Made by a program: the position numbers and the translations under genes. A DNA stretch of 64,000 bases from Sabethes cyaneus (lineage: Eukaryota > Arthropoda > Insecta > Diptera > Culicidae), in the NCBI RefSeq assembly GCF_943734655.1, contig NC_071355.1:235752027-235816026 (forward strand), given 5' to 3'. Under the pieces are notes generated by a model. It searched no databases. It was not told where the DNA came from and saw only the letters and a program-made list of their open reading frames with translations. The first letter of the stretch is position 1, and each line of letters opens with the position of its first letter. Of this stretch, positions 44,150 through 55,518 are shown piece after piece.

Positions 44150-45465
44150 GACAAGCAATCGAGTTAAGCAGGCGAGTCGAGCAGTCGAATCAAGCAATCA
44201 AGTCAAGCAGTTGGGTCGAGCAGTCGAGTCGAACAGTCAAGTCGTGCAGTCAAATCGAGCAGTCAATTCGAGCAGTATAGTCGAGCAGTAACATCAAGCT
44301 GTTCAGTCAAGCAGTCTGGTCGAGCAATTGAATCGAGTGGCCGAATCGAGCAGTCGGGTCAAGCGGTTAAGTCGAACAGTTGTGTCGAGCAGTTCATTCG
44401 TGCAGTGGAGTCGAGCAGTTCATTCGAGTAGTTGAGTCGAGCGGTTGAGTCGAGTAGTCCAGTTGAGCAGCTGAGTCCAGTAGTTGAGTCGAGTAGTACA
44501 GTCGAGCAGTTGAATCGAGCAGTTAAGTCGAGCTGTCGAATCAAACAGAAGTCAAGCAGTTGAGTCGAGCAGTCAAATCGAGCAATCTAGCCGAGCAGTT
44601 AAATCAGGCTGTTCAGTCAAGTAGTCCAGCCGAGTAGTTGAGTCGAGCAGTTGAGTTGGGCAGTTGAACCGAGCAGTCTAATTGAGCAGTTAAGTCGAGT
44701 AGTCTAGTCGAGTAGTCTAGTCGAGTAGTCTAGTCGCGCAGTTGAATCGAGTAGTCTAGTTGAGCAGATGAGTCGAGCAGTCTAGCCGAGCAGTCTAGCC
44801 GAGCAGTCTAGCCGAGCAGTCTAGTCGAGCAGTCGGGTCAAGCGCTTCAGTCGAGCAGTTAAGTCGAATAGTTGAGTCGAGCAGTTCAGTCAAGCACTTG
44901 AATCGAGCAATCGGGTTGAGTGACTAAGTCGAGCTGTTGAGTCAAGCTGTCAGTTGAGTCGAGCAATCAAATCGAGTAGTCCCGTTGACCAGTTGAATCG
45001 AGCCATTGGGTTGAGCAGTTGAATCGAGCTGCCGATTCGAATAGTCCAAACGAGTAGTTGAGTCAAGCAGTTCATTCGAGAAGTCGAGTCGAGCAGTTGA
45101 GTCGAGTAGTCCAGTCGAGCAGTGGAATCAAGCAGTTGAATCGAACAGTTGACTCGAGCATCCTGTCGAGCAGTTCAATCGTGCAGTTAAGTCGAGTAGT
45201 CGGGTCGAGTAGTAAGTCAAGCAAATGTGTCAAACAGTCGAATCGAGTAGTTAAGTCAAGTAGTCCACCGGAGCAGTTCAATCGAGCTGTTCAGACAAGC
45301 GGTCAAGTCGATCTGTCCAATCAAGCAGTTGAGTCGAGCAGTCGCATCGAACAGTTCAGTTGAGCAGTTCAGTTAAGCAGTCCAGTCCAGCAATCAAATC
45401 GAGCAATCTAATCGACCAGTCTAGTCAACCAGTTGAGCAATCGAGCAGTCCAGCAGTCGAACAGT
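44150..45465. repeat. 13-bp minisatellite, ~100 units
   Basis: Consensus GAGCAGTTGAGTC with point variants (GAGTAGTCTAGTC, AAGCAGTCGAATC, GTGCAGTTCATTC). Most units keep the 13-base register; occasional units have lost or gained bases. Since 13 is not a multiple of 3, the array reads as a 39-base, 13-residue cycle in any frame, giving pseudo-repetitive open frames on both strands that are not taken as genes. Confidence 0.95.
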
Positions 45466-45839
45466 GAGGTGACTGAGAATACAATTGCTACGAAAGCATG
45501 ACGTCCTGTCAGGGACCTGCTTTTAGTTACCGATAAGCCTCTTATGACGTCCAGTCAGAGACCTGGTTTTCGGTACAGACATAAGCCTCTTATATAAATA
45601 GATTATATAAATAGATTTATCGAATTGTGGGCCTGCATTAAGACTACGTAAATTGTCACAGATTACAAAAAGTTCAAAAGATTTTGAAAGACATTAATAC
45701 TGACATTGTAATCGAATTCGTCAAATACTTCATTCAACATTAAACACATGGCTCTGACAGGTTCGTTCTATAAACATTCAGTCTAAGAAACCGTCGAAGC
45801 CGAACATTTCTTGGAACAATATTAATATTATTAAGATAC
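45466..45839. other. Unassigned DNA with a short direct repeat
   Basis: ATGACGTCC(T/A)GTCAG.GACCTG occurs at about 45498 and 45545, each followed by a TAAGCCTCTTAT block. No gene. Confidence 0.4.
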
Positions 45840-46640
45840 TTTTCCTATGAAAACTGCCTTGGCAATGTCACGCCTTTTTTCTAGAGTATTCATGCCAAGT
45901 AACGCGCAACGGTTTACATAAGGTGGCAAGTCGTTTGGGTTATTCCAGGACAGAAACCTCAAAGCGTAGCGCATAAATTTCTTCTGAACTGCTACAATTC
46001 TGTTGATCCTGTTGGTATGGACTCCACACCACAGCTACCGTTTCAAGTGTCGGCCGAACCAGCGAGTAGTACAGTGCCCTTAGGTCGTTGAATTCCTCAG
46101 AAACTCGAAAGATGAATCTAAGATTACGATTGGCTTTCGCTATGGTGTTAATTGTGTATCTAGCAAAATACCAAGGTCCTTGAATGCTGAAACTCTTTCA
46201 ATTGCTTCAATCTTAATTTTGTACTGCAAATATATAGGATGCTTTTTACGAGTGAAGCCATTCACGGCACATTTTTTCACACTAATTACCATGCGGTTTG
46301 CAGAACACCAATCTGAAATCCATGGTAGCTGCTTACAATCCTCAATGGACCTTACCCGCAAGAAAATTTTTAAGTCATCTGCGTAGAGCAGTCTGCACCC
46401 GTCGGACAGACATCATTGATGAATATGTAGAAAAGCAGCGGTCCGAGATTACTCCCTTGTGGAACTCCAGAAAGGTTGCCAAAAGCATTCGATTCGTGAG
46501 ATCCAAGTTTCACACACAAACGACGGTTGGCGAGATACGATGCTATCCATTTTACAAAATTGATTGGTGCGCCCAGGCGATCGATTTTGGCGATTAGAAT
46601 TTTATGGTTGGATCGGTCGATATATAGGATTTGACTGTTT
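45840..46640 (-). pseudogene. CR1/Jockey-like LINE RT fragment, 5'-truncated
   Basis: The minus strand reads DRSNHKILIAKIDRLGAP, FVKWIASYLANRRLCVKLG, motif B SGVPQGSNLGPLLFYIFIND, then after a frame change SIEDCKQLPWISDWCSANRM, then LRALYYSLVRPTLE and, near the end, ALRFLSWNNPNDLPPYVNRC and LGMNTLEKRRDIAKAVF. The FADD motif is lost at a break. It starts right beside the right part of the split MITE and is one of the insertions filling it. Confidence 0.78.
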
Positions 46641-46644
46641 TTGA

Positions 46645-47068
46645 CATGATAGGTAGATAAAATCAATGCGCCGTTGAAATTTTGCTATTTTTGAAAACTG
46701 GTTGTTTTAACAAAATAAAAATATTCAGTTGGTCAATCGCTTTCTGCGGAAAACCGATTGATAGTGACTGTCTTTCTGCAAAACACTTTGCTTTGATGAA
46801 TTTTTGTTTCCGAGCTAAAATAAAATACTAGAATATGGCAATATGGCCGCGCACTTATGGTAAGTTAAGAAAAGAGTGATGCATCCAACTAGTTTTACCG
46901 TGGTAATATAAGCAACCACAATAAATTTGCTTTCTTAACAGTTTTATTATGTTTTTATAGCTAGCTATGAGTGTGTTCTGAATCGTATCCTCTGATGTAA
47001 GAGTATACCGTAATAAAACCTTTATAAACTTCAAGTAAAACCAAGTGGATTCAGAATTGTTACTTGGG
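46645..47068. mobile_element. Split 763-bp-family MITE, right part
   Basis: Continues the family from ATAGGTAGATAAA through GCGCCGTTGAAATTTTG, TTCTGCAAAACACTTTGCTT and GAATATGGCAATATGGCC to the terminal AATTGTTACTTGGG, matching 37090-37430. With 42826-43306 it rebuilds one element, interrupted by about 3.3 kb. Confidence 0.78.
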
Positions 47069-47212
47069 TTGGCTATTGCTGACGTAAAATTTTTTCGAAA
47101 AAATCAGGATTCGAATTCGAATCTCTTTGTGACACGGAGCGAATAGTCTCGTGTCTCCAGTGTGCGAAGAAAATATTAGCTCTGCTTGTCAATGTGCTCC
47201 TTCTGTGCAAGA

Positions 47213-47870
47213 TGAGTGGTCGTAAGAGAAAACAGTATGCAGGCATCGTTCGGAGGGAGAGGAAACGGTTGAACAAAAAGCGAAAGCAACTTGATCCTTG
47301 TGAGAAGCAGATTGCTCTGTCTCTGTATGGACAAGATGAGTAAAATGAAACCTGGCGGCAGATCGTCGAAAAATTTCGACGAGTTAACTCAGGAGACGCA
47401 TAATCGGTTTTCAGACTTCGAAGCAGTGTATGAACTAGTCAAGCGAAATGAGTTACGGGAGATTATGCTTGAGCGTGGTTTTCAACCAAATTTGACGGTT
47501 CTTCAACAAGCAAAGTTAGGTTAACGGATAAATATAAAATGATTCATTCGTGATGTTAGTTGGTTTTGTAATTTGTAATTTATTATCACGAATATGACGA
47601 AAACCTGTCAGCTACATTGCTTTTACTCAGGTCAAGGAAAGTACGTTTATAAAACATCAAGTGGGTAAACAAATATTAAATAAAAATGTAAATTTGTAAT
47701 GATAAACCAAAACGAAGTTGATGGCTGGGTAAGAGCATGATAGTCCGTCCAATTTCAGTGCTGAGATAGTGGTTGATGGAACTACTTTTGAAGCGGTCGA
47801 AAAAATTTTTTCTGAAGACATATTAGACACATGCGACTAGGAGACGAGTCGGGAGATAGAAAATAAATAA
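47213..47870 (+). pseudogene. Possible small gene or gene remnant, unrecognised
   Basis: A basic frame MSGRKRKQYAGIVRRERK.. (43 codons) starts at 47213. An overlapping frame continues SSKNFDELTQETHNRF and FEAVYELVKRNELREI, then a stop at 47522. Further on, 47740-47847 is open as DSPSNFSAEIVVDGTTFEAV, EKIFSEDILDTCD-stop, followed by AATAAATAATAATAAA (polyadenylation-like). The composition looks protein-like, but joining the pieces needs a frame change and a weak intron (TTAG|GTTAAC, no pyrimidine tract before the AG). It could be a decayed gene, a domesticated transposon piece or chance. Confidence 0.3.
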
Positions 47871-50800
47871 TAATAAAAAATGATAACGATGGATTGCAAA
47901 GAAAGCTAAGATCCCGTAATTTGTTGTTCAAATTTCTAGCTGAAAGCAGTCGTAAAATGGACTTTGACTGATTACCGAATTTTCCTTATTTCGTTTATGT
48001 CTATTCAATCCACTCCAGAGCGTTCCCGACTAACGAACAAATTTGCCTCATATTCAGTTGCAGTCGCAATTCGTTAGTGTTATATTTGTCACTGCTGTAA
48101 TTCAGCAACTTGTTCGTCTACGAGCAAAATACAGATTCGGTTTAGTTTCATTCCCCGACCAGGTTTCCGCCTATGCCATGAATTGTTACAGTTCTAAAAA
48201 CTACGTTACTACCGGAGCACGGTCGAATGGTGTGGAGCATTGCTAACTGCAGCAGGAGGAGTTTGCAACCGTTGTCGACTGGGTACAATCGGTTGAGCCG
48301 TTTCAAGAGCTCTGGACAGGCAACGATGTAACAATGCTGACGGAAGTAAATCTCAATTCATGCCGTTTCCTGTGCTGATTGCACACCAGGTACACGGGAG
48401 GTAAACATTTGCCACGCTGAGTTTACGGAAATAGAACAAGTTTACAGATCACGTGCTGTTACGAGTGAACGCAGTGTGTCTTCATCATATTTTATTTTAT
48501 TGCAAAATATAGCCACCACATCTGCCGTACCTACAGGCAGAGATATGTGACGAGTCAGGCGAAAGGAATTTCGTGGTGACGTGCACGGCGGTCGGGAGAG
48601 TACATGTAGCAGAAATGATACACGATACCGGATGTGGGTTAATTTTGCATCCGCCCGTTCTAACCATTTTTCACATTACTACACCTACGTCAAGTAACAT
48701 TTTTCGCCAGAAAACAAGGGGGGCCTCGGGTGATAGATACATCGGGTGAGCAAAAGAAGAAAACAAAAAAAGAAAAACGAGAAGCTAACGATCTGTGTAA
48801 AGCTGTGCTTCCAACAAAGCTGATTTGAATTTATGTGACACGTGTTTGATGAACCGGCATTCCTTAATAGACGTATTCATGGTATGAAGCAGACAAATAT
48901 GGAAAAAATAGAGAAGAGATGATTGTGGGCGAGGAGCTGCTATGGCTAAAATTTCAATGAAAATCGACTGCTTATCCGTTTTTCCATTAGAAAGGATTCA
49001 ACGTAGCTTTATGTTGCTGTTGCCTTTCCCGTCACGAGTTCGCTGCCCTGACAACGACGGGCGTCATCATCATAAATTCAAATCAGTGAAAGCTGGAAAC
49101 GAGCAGGTAGGTACCTCCTTTTGTTGTTGTGCAAAATAAAACGGATGACGATTGAAAGCGGCAGAATAATTTCCTGAAAAGGTGCCGTCAATACTCTCTC
49201 ATTATAAATATTTCTGGTTGAACACGCGTCATTGTTGTCGTTTTAAGTCAATCACGTTTCCCTCGTTCCGGTCCTTCTTTACATGGGAAATTGGGTTAAA
49301 ACTCATATTCCATTGTCGGCGTAATAAAGGAGAAAATAAAGCCTTCACTCTCAAGTAAGTTAGTTTGCACCGCCGCTGCGCTGGCTGGTGCTGCCTGCTG
49401 CCGTCTAACATCGAGTTGTCGGAAGTCTCGGTTGTTGGCTTGCTACCCTCGCCGCCGACTGTCAATATCATCGCCCGGTCTGATATGACGGGGAAGCAGT
49501 TTGCCCCATTTGTCGCTTCGGATGCCGATTGGATTTTCCGCCGGCTTACATCGAGCTTTCATGTCGGAGGCGCCGCAAGTCATCGTTACACATTTCCTCG
49601 TTAATACACTGATTGTATGAGCCGTCCCCAATCGTGCGCAGGAAAATACACTAGACAGTTGAAAATTTGCACTTCGGAGATCTGCACGAGATGTTTTAGT
49701 GATTAAAAGACGTAATCCATGTATCGAACAGTGAACAGCAGTAATCCGGTGGAGGCTCCCGGGATTGTGTCGTACATTTGAGCTGCAATTTTTATTAGTG
49801 CTCGTGCCCCACTTCCGACCGGAGGGTGTCTGAAGTAATTGTATGGGCATAAATTTTGCACCATGTAATAACGGTACCATAATGGAATGATTTATGTCGG
49901 AAACATTTTTTTCCCATTTTACCATCGAAACGAAACGAAAGCAAACTCGCACTGGAGAATATTTTAAAGCCGGTCGCGACCGGTAAAACCGAATTATTTT
50001 ACGCAATATGTAAGGACTGTAACATAGGATTTCGCGGGATGATAAATATCTTCATTGTTAACTAATCCATTCTGCAGAGATTTCGTTTTATGCCAGCGGG
50101 TTCCTTTGCTTGTCATTTCTTTGTTTGAATGAAATACCATCCGTCTCCATCACCTGGTGCTGGGCGATGGAGTCGCATGCATGCATGCGAGTTGTTTGCC
50201 TGGAAGGAAAAACATGCAACTAAAAATTCTTCGAAACACAACTGAGGCCTGACGGTAGTGCTGCAGGTGAGCAGCCTAAAACAATAAGCTTCGGCACTTT
50301 ACCGTGAAGTTGAAACGTTCAGTACACTTTGATGTGCTGGTGAAGATGAAAAATAACTCGAGTTAATTAGGCTTCGTGATTTTAGCATTTCAAATTGTTG
50401 TGTTATAGTTTTGCTGCGGGCAAAAGACGCTTCATTCAGTTGCGTGTTTTCAGCTTATAACAAAACCGTCACTGGTAGTTCCAGTGAAATTTGAAAAGTT
50501 TCAGTTCGACGGAGCGAGTTTATATGGAGGTACACATTAGCTCGGTTGCAGAACACAACAAGAATTCCAGATTAATCCCTTCGGACGGAGATTGGTCGGC
50601 CAAGGTTGTTATTAAAAAAATATTGCAAGTTAATAAAAATGAAAAACAAACCGAAAAACCCGATCAATCAGTGCTGAAATCCCGCTGTCAACATGTTCGC
50701 TATAATATGATCGAATAGCTGTCAATGGACGGACTCTGGTCCACAATCCGTATCGCTGAAATAATAAACCAAAAGCCACCCGCGCGTGCAATAATCCACT

Positions 50801-51776
50801 CAACGCGACAACCGTGTTCGGGCTCCGTGATCCGATTCAATCGGATGGGTACCGTACAAATGATGATAGATTGATTTTTCATCGGCAATCTGCTGATATG
50901 TGACAGATGGGCTTTAGTGCTGCTGCCGCACGGCGAATGCGTTGGCAGAGAGCTTCGCTTGAGCGAACGATATGGCCGTCAACCGATAATAATTGAAATC
51001 CCAAATCCGCTGTTATCTCTGCGAATTGCACGGCTGATGCACCAGCCTGCCTGCCGGCGGCGGCGGAGATGCTGCATTTCGCACAGCTGTCACACAATAT
51101 TAAACTTTGATATCTCGCAGACTGCGGCACCGGCGCGGCGACGCGACGGCTGAAGTGGTCTGACACTATAAAGTTTTCCTTTTACGAGTAGATTATCTCG
51201 GGGGTGTTCAAAATTCTGTAATGCTTGGTTTCCGGTGACGCTAAAGGTTAGTTCGGAAGAAACTTTTCATCTCTTAGTTGCTGGCCGAAAGACAAAACGG
51301 TGGTAGACTGAAGTGACGGAAAAAAGAATCCACTGAACCGACGATAGGTTGATGTAAAAGCTGAAACTTTTACGCTACCAGCCATGAACGCTTCCAAGTT
51401 GGTTTGCTATCATTTTGTGAAAGGCTAAGGTCTTGTGAACGGTTGCAATTTCACCTCGCACATCAACATTTGACAGTTATGTTAAAAATTCCAAACTAAT
51501 AGCGGTCTTCTTCTAACCACAACTAATGTATTTCAGTTAGCTGCTGGTTTCCATATTCTGTTTGATGGTCCGAACCGCGACCATTTTGTTACCCGAAAGA
51601 CGCCGAATAGCGTAAACGATCGCTGGCTGGGAAAATCCTGCCAAATACAGTGATAGCATTGGTTCACTTTTATGCTCTTTCCGCCAACTTTTTTCACCAG
51701 TGCTCTCGCATGCTTGTCAATAATACAATAAAGTTTCTCTCAATGAATTCAGTTTTATATTAAAAATTCCAATAAT
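47871..51776. other. Unassigned DNA, no supported gene
   Basis: About 3.9 kb with several open frames of 60-190 codons on both strands, none with a domain or splice context. GC-richer patches at 49360-49600 and 51000-51150 give spurious long frames. Simple ATGC repeats at 50175-50190. Confidence 0.35.
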
Positions 51777-52054
51777 AATAGTGTTGAAGCGAACAACTTC
51801 TCATTTCTCCGGTAAAACCAAAAGCAAAACAACATCATCTTGAAAAACTGTTTCTCCAAGGTTTCCCCCAGTTTTTAGTTTTCTGCTCTTAAGCATGGAT
51901 TGGCAACACTAGTTTTGGGAATATTAATTTAAAAAGCATAAAATATTTTAGTGCTTCTTCATGCAATGTTCTTCAGCTCGCTGAGAAACGTGATTCCTTA
52001 TAACGATTGTTTAAGATACTGACTTTATCATTACTCATAATTCATAACAAGTGT
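51777..52054. repeat. Direct repeat A beside the LINE (3' side)
   Basis: Aligns with 57272-57544 in the same orientation, for example ATAGTGTTGAAGCGAACAAC and TTCTCATTTCTCCGGTAAAA, with scattered substitutions and short indels (roughly one base in eight by eye). Starts and ends are sharp. Confidence 0.85.
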
Positions 52055-52075
52055 AGTCAATCATACGGAACACTG

Positions 52076-52100
52076 GATGATGATGATGATGATGATGATG
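52076..52100. repeat. (GAT)n tail of the LINE
   Basis: Eight GAT units; on the element's strand a (CAT)n 3' tail, as used by several non-LTR clades instead of poly-A. Confidence 0.85.
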
Positions 52101-52718
52101 GTCCCACCTCATACCCCTACAACGGTTTGAGCGGGACGATTTATCTAATTAAGATATTTATGATATAACAATGTAGCCAGGTGATAAAAACAAATAGCGA
52201 ACTGGCTTCTAATACAGACATATCAAACTTTCAAGTGAATATCAAAATTTCAAAAAATGTCCAAGGCTAGTCCAAAACGTTTCCAACCCGAAAATTATCT
52301 GGACTTGATTAGGAATCGAACCTAATATTTTGAGCTACAGCTGGTCAGAATTGGTTCTAGATAACGATCTAGAACTACGAGGGAGATCCTGCAGTCTTTT
52401 GGTACTCGGTACCGTCGTGAGCGATGGTATACGAGTTCCAAAGTCCACAAGCGAACCCAAGCCTGTCCAGCTGCTGCTCCGAACCCTTTGTTCAGGACTT
52501 TAACCTGATCATTCAATTTCAAGATTATCTATGTCTGTTCTCGCGCGCGTGGCTCAAACATGTGTAGTCTTCTCTATACTTTTTAAATTAATAATAATAA
52601 CAATTTTAAATCCATCATCATCAGTGAACATAATAACTTAATATATCCAAAAAATATACAAAAATTAAAAAAATATACAATCTTCTTGAATCAATACAAA
52701 AAATAAATCAAATTACGT

Positions 52719-54623
52719 CTATAAAGTAGCTTTAATGTGTAAAATACATAGCCTTTTGAATTCTGCCATTGTTGCTGCACGTTTTATTTGTCGCGGCATC
52801 GAATTAAAAAAGTTAATTCCTTTGTACAACAGAGAGTTCTGTGATCTTCCAAACAAAAAATTTGGTGTTCTCGCATCTTCCGCGTTTCTAGTGTTGTACG
52901 TATGCAAATCACTTCCCCTTTCAATTCGATCACACAAATATCGAGGCAGCATTCCATTAAGAATTTTATAAAGAAACACCATTGTCAAAAAATAAACTCT
53001 TTGCTTCACAGAAAGCCATTGCAATGCGTCCAGCATAATATGTGAGGAAGTGTATCTATTACATCTTAAAATTAATCGCATAACTTTATTTTGTAAGCGC
53101 TGCAACTTCAATATTTGTGTTTCGTTTGCAAGGAACAAGATGGATGAACAAAAATCTATATGCGGTGAAATGATTGACTTATATAAAAGAATTTTACTAC
53201 TAATTGTCAATTCATTTTTTAAGCGGCACAAAACACCGTACTTTTTCGCCATTTTCTTGATGACATTATCGATGTGAGACTTAAAATTTAACTTGTCATC
53301 AATGATTACTCCAAGATACTTTAGTTCATTTACGCGATCAATTGCCTCACCATCAATTACAACGTTTACGTCTGGTCTGGAGTTGGCTGAAATAATCATA
53401 TATTTTGTCTTGGTAATGTTGAGTTTAAGCTGTTTAAACTTTAACCAATCCGAAAGATAATGTAAATCTTGATTCAGAAGTGTTACAATTTCATTGGGAT
53501 CCTTAGCCGCAATGAATAGAACAGTGTCGTCAGCAAATAAATTCATGTCGCAGAACCGTAAAACTCGTTTCATGTCATTTATATAAATTATGAACAAAAG
53601 CGGCCCTAATACACTCCCTTGCGGTACACCAAGTGTATTAGCTATGGACTCAGAATTAAAATTATCAAAGCGAGTCTTCTGAGTTCTATCACATAAATAG
53701 CTTTCAAACCATTTATATGCTAGTCCTCCAGTACCAAATCGCTTTAAGGTTTGTAACAATAAGGGCTTGGAGATTGTCTCAAACGCGCGTTTTAAATCCA
53801 AAAATACAGCAAGAATAGTTTCTTTAGCTTCGATTTTTTCTTTCCATTTTGCTAGTACCAGATTTAATGCAGTTTCGCAAGAGTGTCCCTCTCGATACCC
53901 TGATTGCTCTGGAATTAACAAATGATGACTGTTTAAATAATTCATTAGCTGGCCTTTGACAACAAGTTCTAGGATTTTCTCTAATGTGTGCAATATGTTA
54001 ATAGGACGGTACTCTTCGGCTTTATCCGTTCCATTAACTTTGGGAATAGGAATCACAAGCGATTCTTTCCAAACTTTAGGCACGTGCCCAGTTTGCAACG
54101 ATTCATTAACAAGATCCAGCAAGTCGCGTCCGATGACATGAAAGCAATCTTGTATTACTTTTGCGTTGACATTGTCGATACCAGCCGATTTCTCTAAAGA
54201 AAAACAAATATCCTTCAACTCTGCAAAAGTAATAGGGCGAAATCCATCAAATCTGATATTAGAAATCGGCTGTATTATTTCGTGAGGTTCACTGACCAAA
54301 TCAATACTTTCATTGATCAGCTGAACACTATCAACAAAATAACTGTTAAATTTATTCGCTATTACTCGACTCGATTGTTCTTCAGTGCCATTGAAAGTTA
54401 TGGAGCGCGGGGAGTTATCTTTACATTTTATTAACTGTTTTAAAATTTTCCATAACTCTTTGCTGTTGTTTTGATGGTGATTAATCTTCCGTTGTATATA
54501 ATCACATCGAGCCTTTTTCAAGGCTCGTGAATATACGTTACGCGCGACTGTGTATCTACTCCAATCATCACTACTATTACTTCTACGAAACTTCTTGTAC
54601 TTTTTATCTCTTTTCCGTTTCAA
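52719..54623 (-). pseudogene. LINE ORF2 reverse transcriptase part
   Basis: 634 open codons. A basic start (KRKRDKKYKKFRR) leads through SAGIDNVNAKVIQDC, VIPIPKVNGTDKAEEYRPIN, motif A AVFLDLKRAFETISKP, motif B LGVPQGSVLGPLLFIIYIND, motif C MNLFADDTVLF (FADD at residues 363-366) and ELKYLGVIIDDKLNF, to a thumb and tail ending in KRLCILHIKATL. All three catalytic Asp are present (FLD, FADD). This half could still encode an RT fold. It is separated from the endonuclease by a TAG and a frameshift just upstream, hence classed as a pseudogene. Confidence 0.9.
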
Positions 54624-54690
54624 ACGTGTCAGATCTAAAGAGTACTAGTTGTTCGTATTATGTAGTTCCACATATTTTTCAATAACAAGC

Positions 54691-55506
54691 TTATTGGTAC
54701 ACTCTTTCAGCGTGTTGGTAAGAACAGCTGCCTTGTGGACCACCAGTTATTGGAAGAAAATCCAAGCTTCTCGAAACAAGCTGAGACACTGCCTGCTTCG
54801 AATATCTATTCCAGCACTTTATCTTTACTTTATCATCACGGGTTTGGTCATTCTTGATCAAAATAAAAATTGTCTCATGATCTGAAATTTTGTAATCGGC
54901 CTCTGTAACAGAATGTACCATGTCAAAGTTCGAAAACACGTGATCAATTAACGTTCGACTGTGTCTGGAAATTCTTGTAAATTGGCAAACTGTTTGTCTA
55001 AAGTTGTAAAAATCTGCTAACTGCTTTAATTGATTCGAATTTTGTCCACTAAGCCAATCAATATTAAAATCACCAGCAATAATATTTAGTTTATTTAAGT
55101 CTATAAAATTATCCCACCAGTTGTCTAAAATTTCTAAAAAGCGCTGGTCACTTGAGCTAGGGGAATGATATATTATTCCATAATTTCCAATCGTCATGCC
55201 TCTTTCAACTGAAATCCCTAGAAACCAATTATTCTCAACAGATTCGTTTGTACGAATGTTGAATTTAATTGATTCCCTGGCGTAAATAGCAACACCACCA
55301 GTATGCCTGGAATGCGAAAGGCAAAAAGCAACTTTATAACCCGGTATACTATATTGGTTAAAGGCATTAGCGTCCACTATATGAGTTTCAGCTAGTGCTA
55401 CCAGCATTGGACGTTTTATTTCTACAAGATGTCGCAAGGCAACATAATTTGTAGATAAACCAGCAATATTCAGATAGACTATTTCTAATTTCCCATCGCA
55501 TTGCAA
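54691..55506 (-). pseudogene. LINE ORF2 AP endonuclease part
   Basis: Open for about 250 codons from MQCDGKLEIVYLNIAGL. Motifs in order: NIAGL (N), ALAETHI (E), RHTGGVAIYAR, IIYHSPSS, IIAGDFNIDWL (D and N), RTLIDHVFSN and KISDHETIF (D, H). All catalytic positions are intact. After RSLDFLPIT it leaves the true frame and ends at an early stop; the proper continuation (TLKECTNKLVIEK and on) lies in another frame. It starts 12 nt after the ORF1 stop, the tight ORF1/ORF2 spacing usual for these elements. Confidence 0.88.
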
Positions 55507-55518
55507 TTCCTTTTGTTG

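Noticed and set aside
44077..45363. Open frames of 60-100 codons with STARL/RVVQSS-type periodicity
   Set aside because: They are translations of the 13-bp minisatellite and appear on both strands.
49443..50006. 187-codon minus-strand frame
   Set aside because: No motif, no splice signals, and GC-driven absence of stops.
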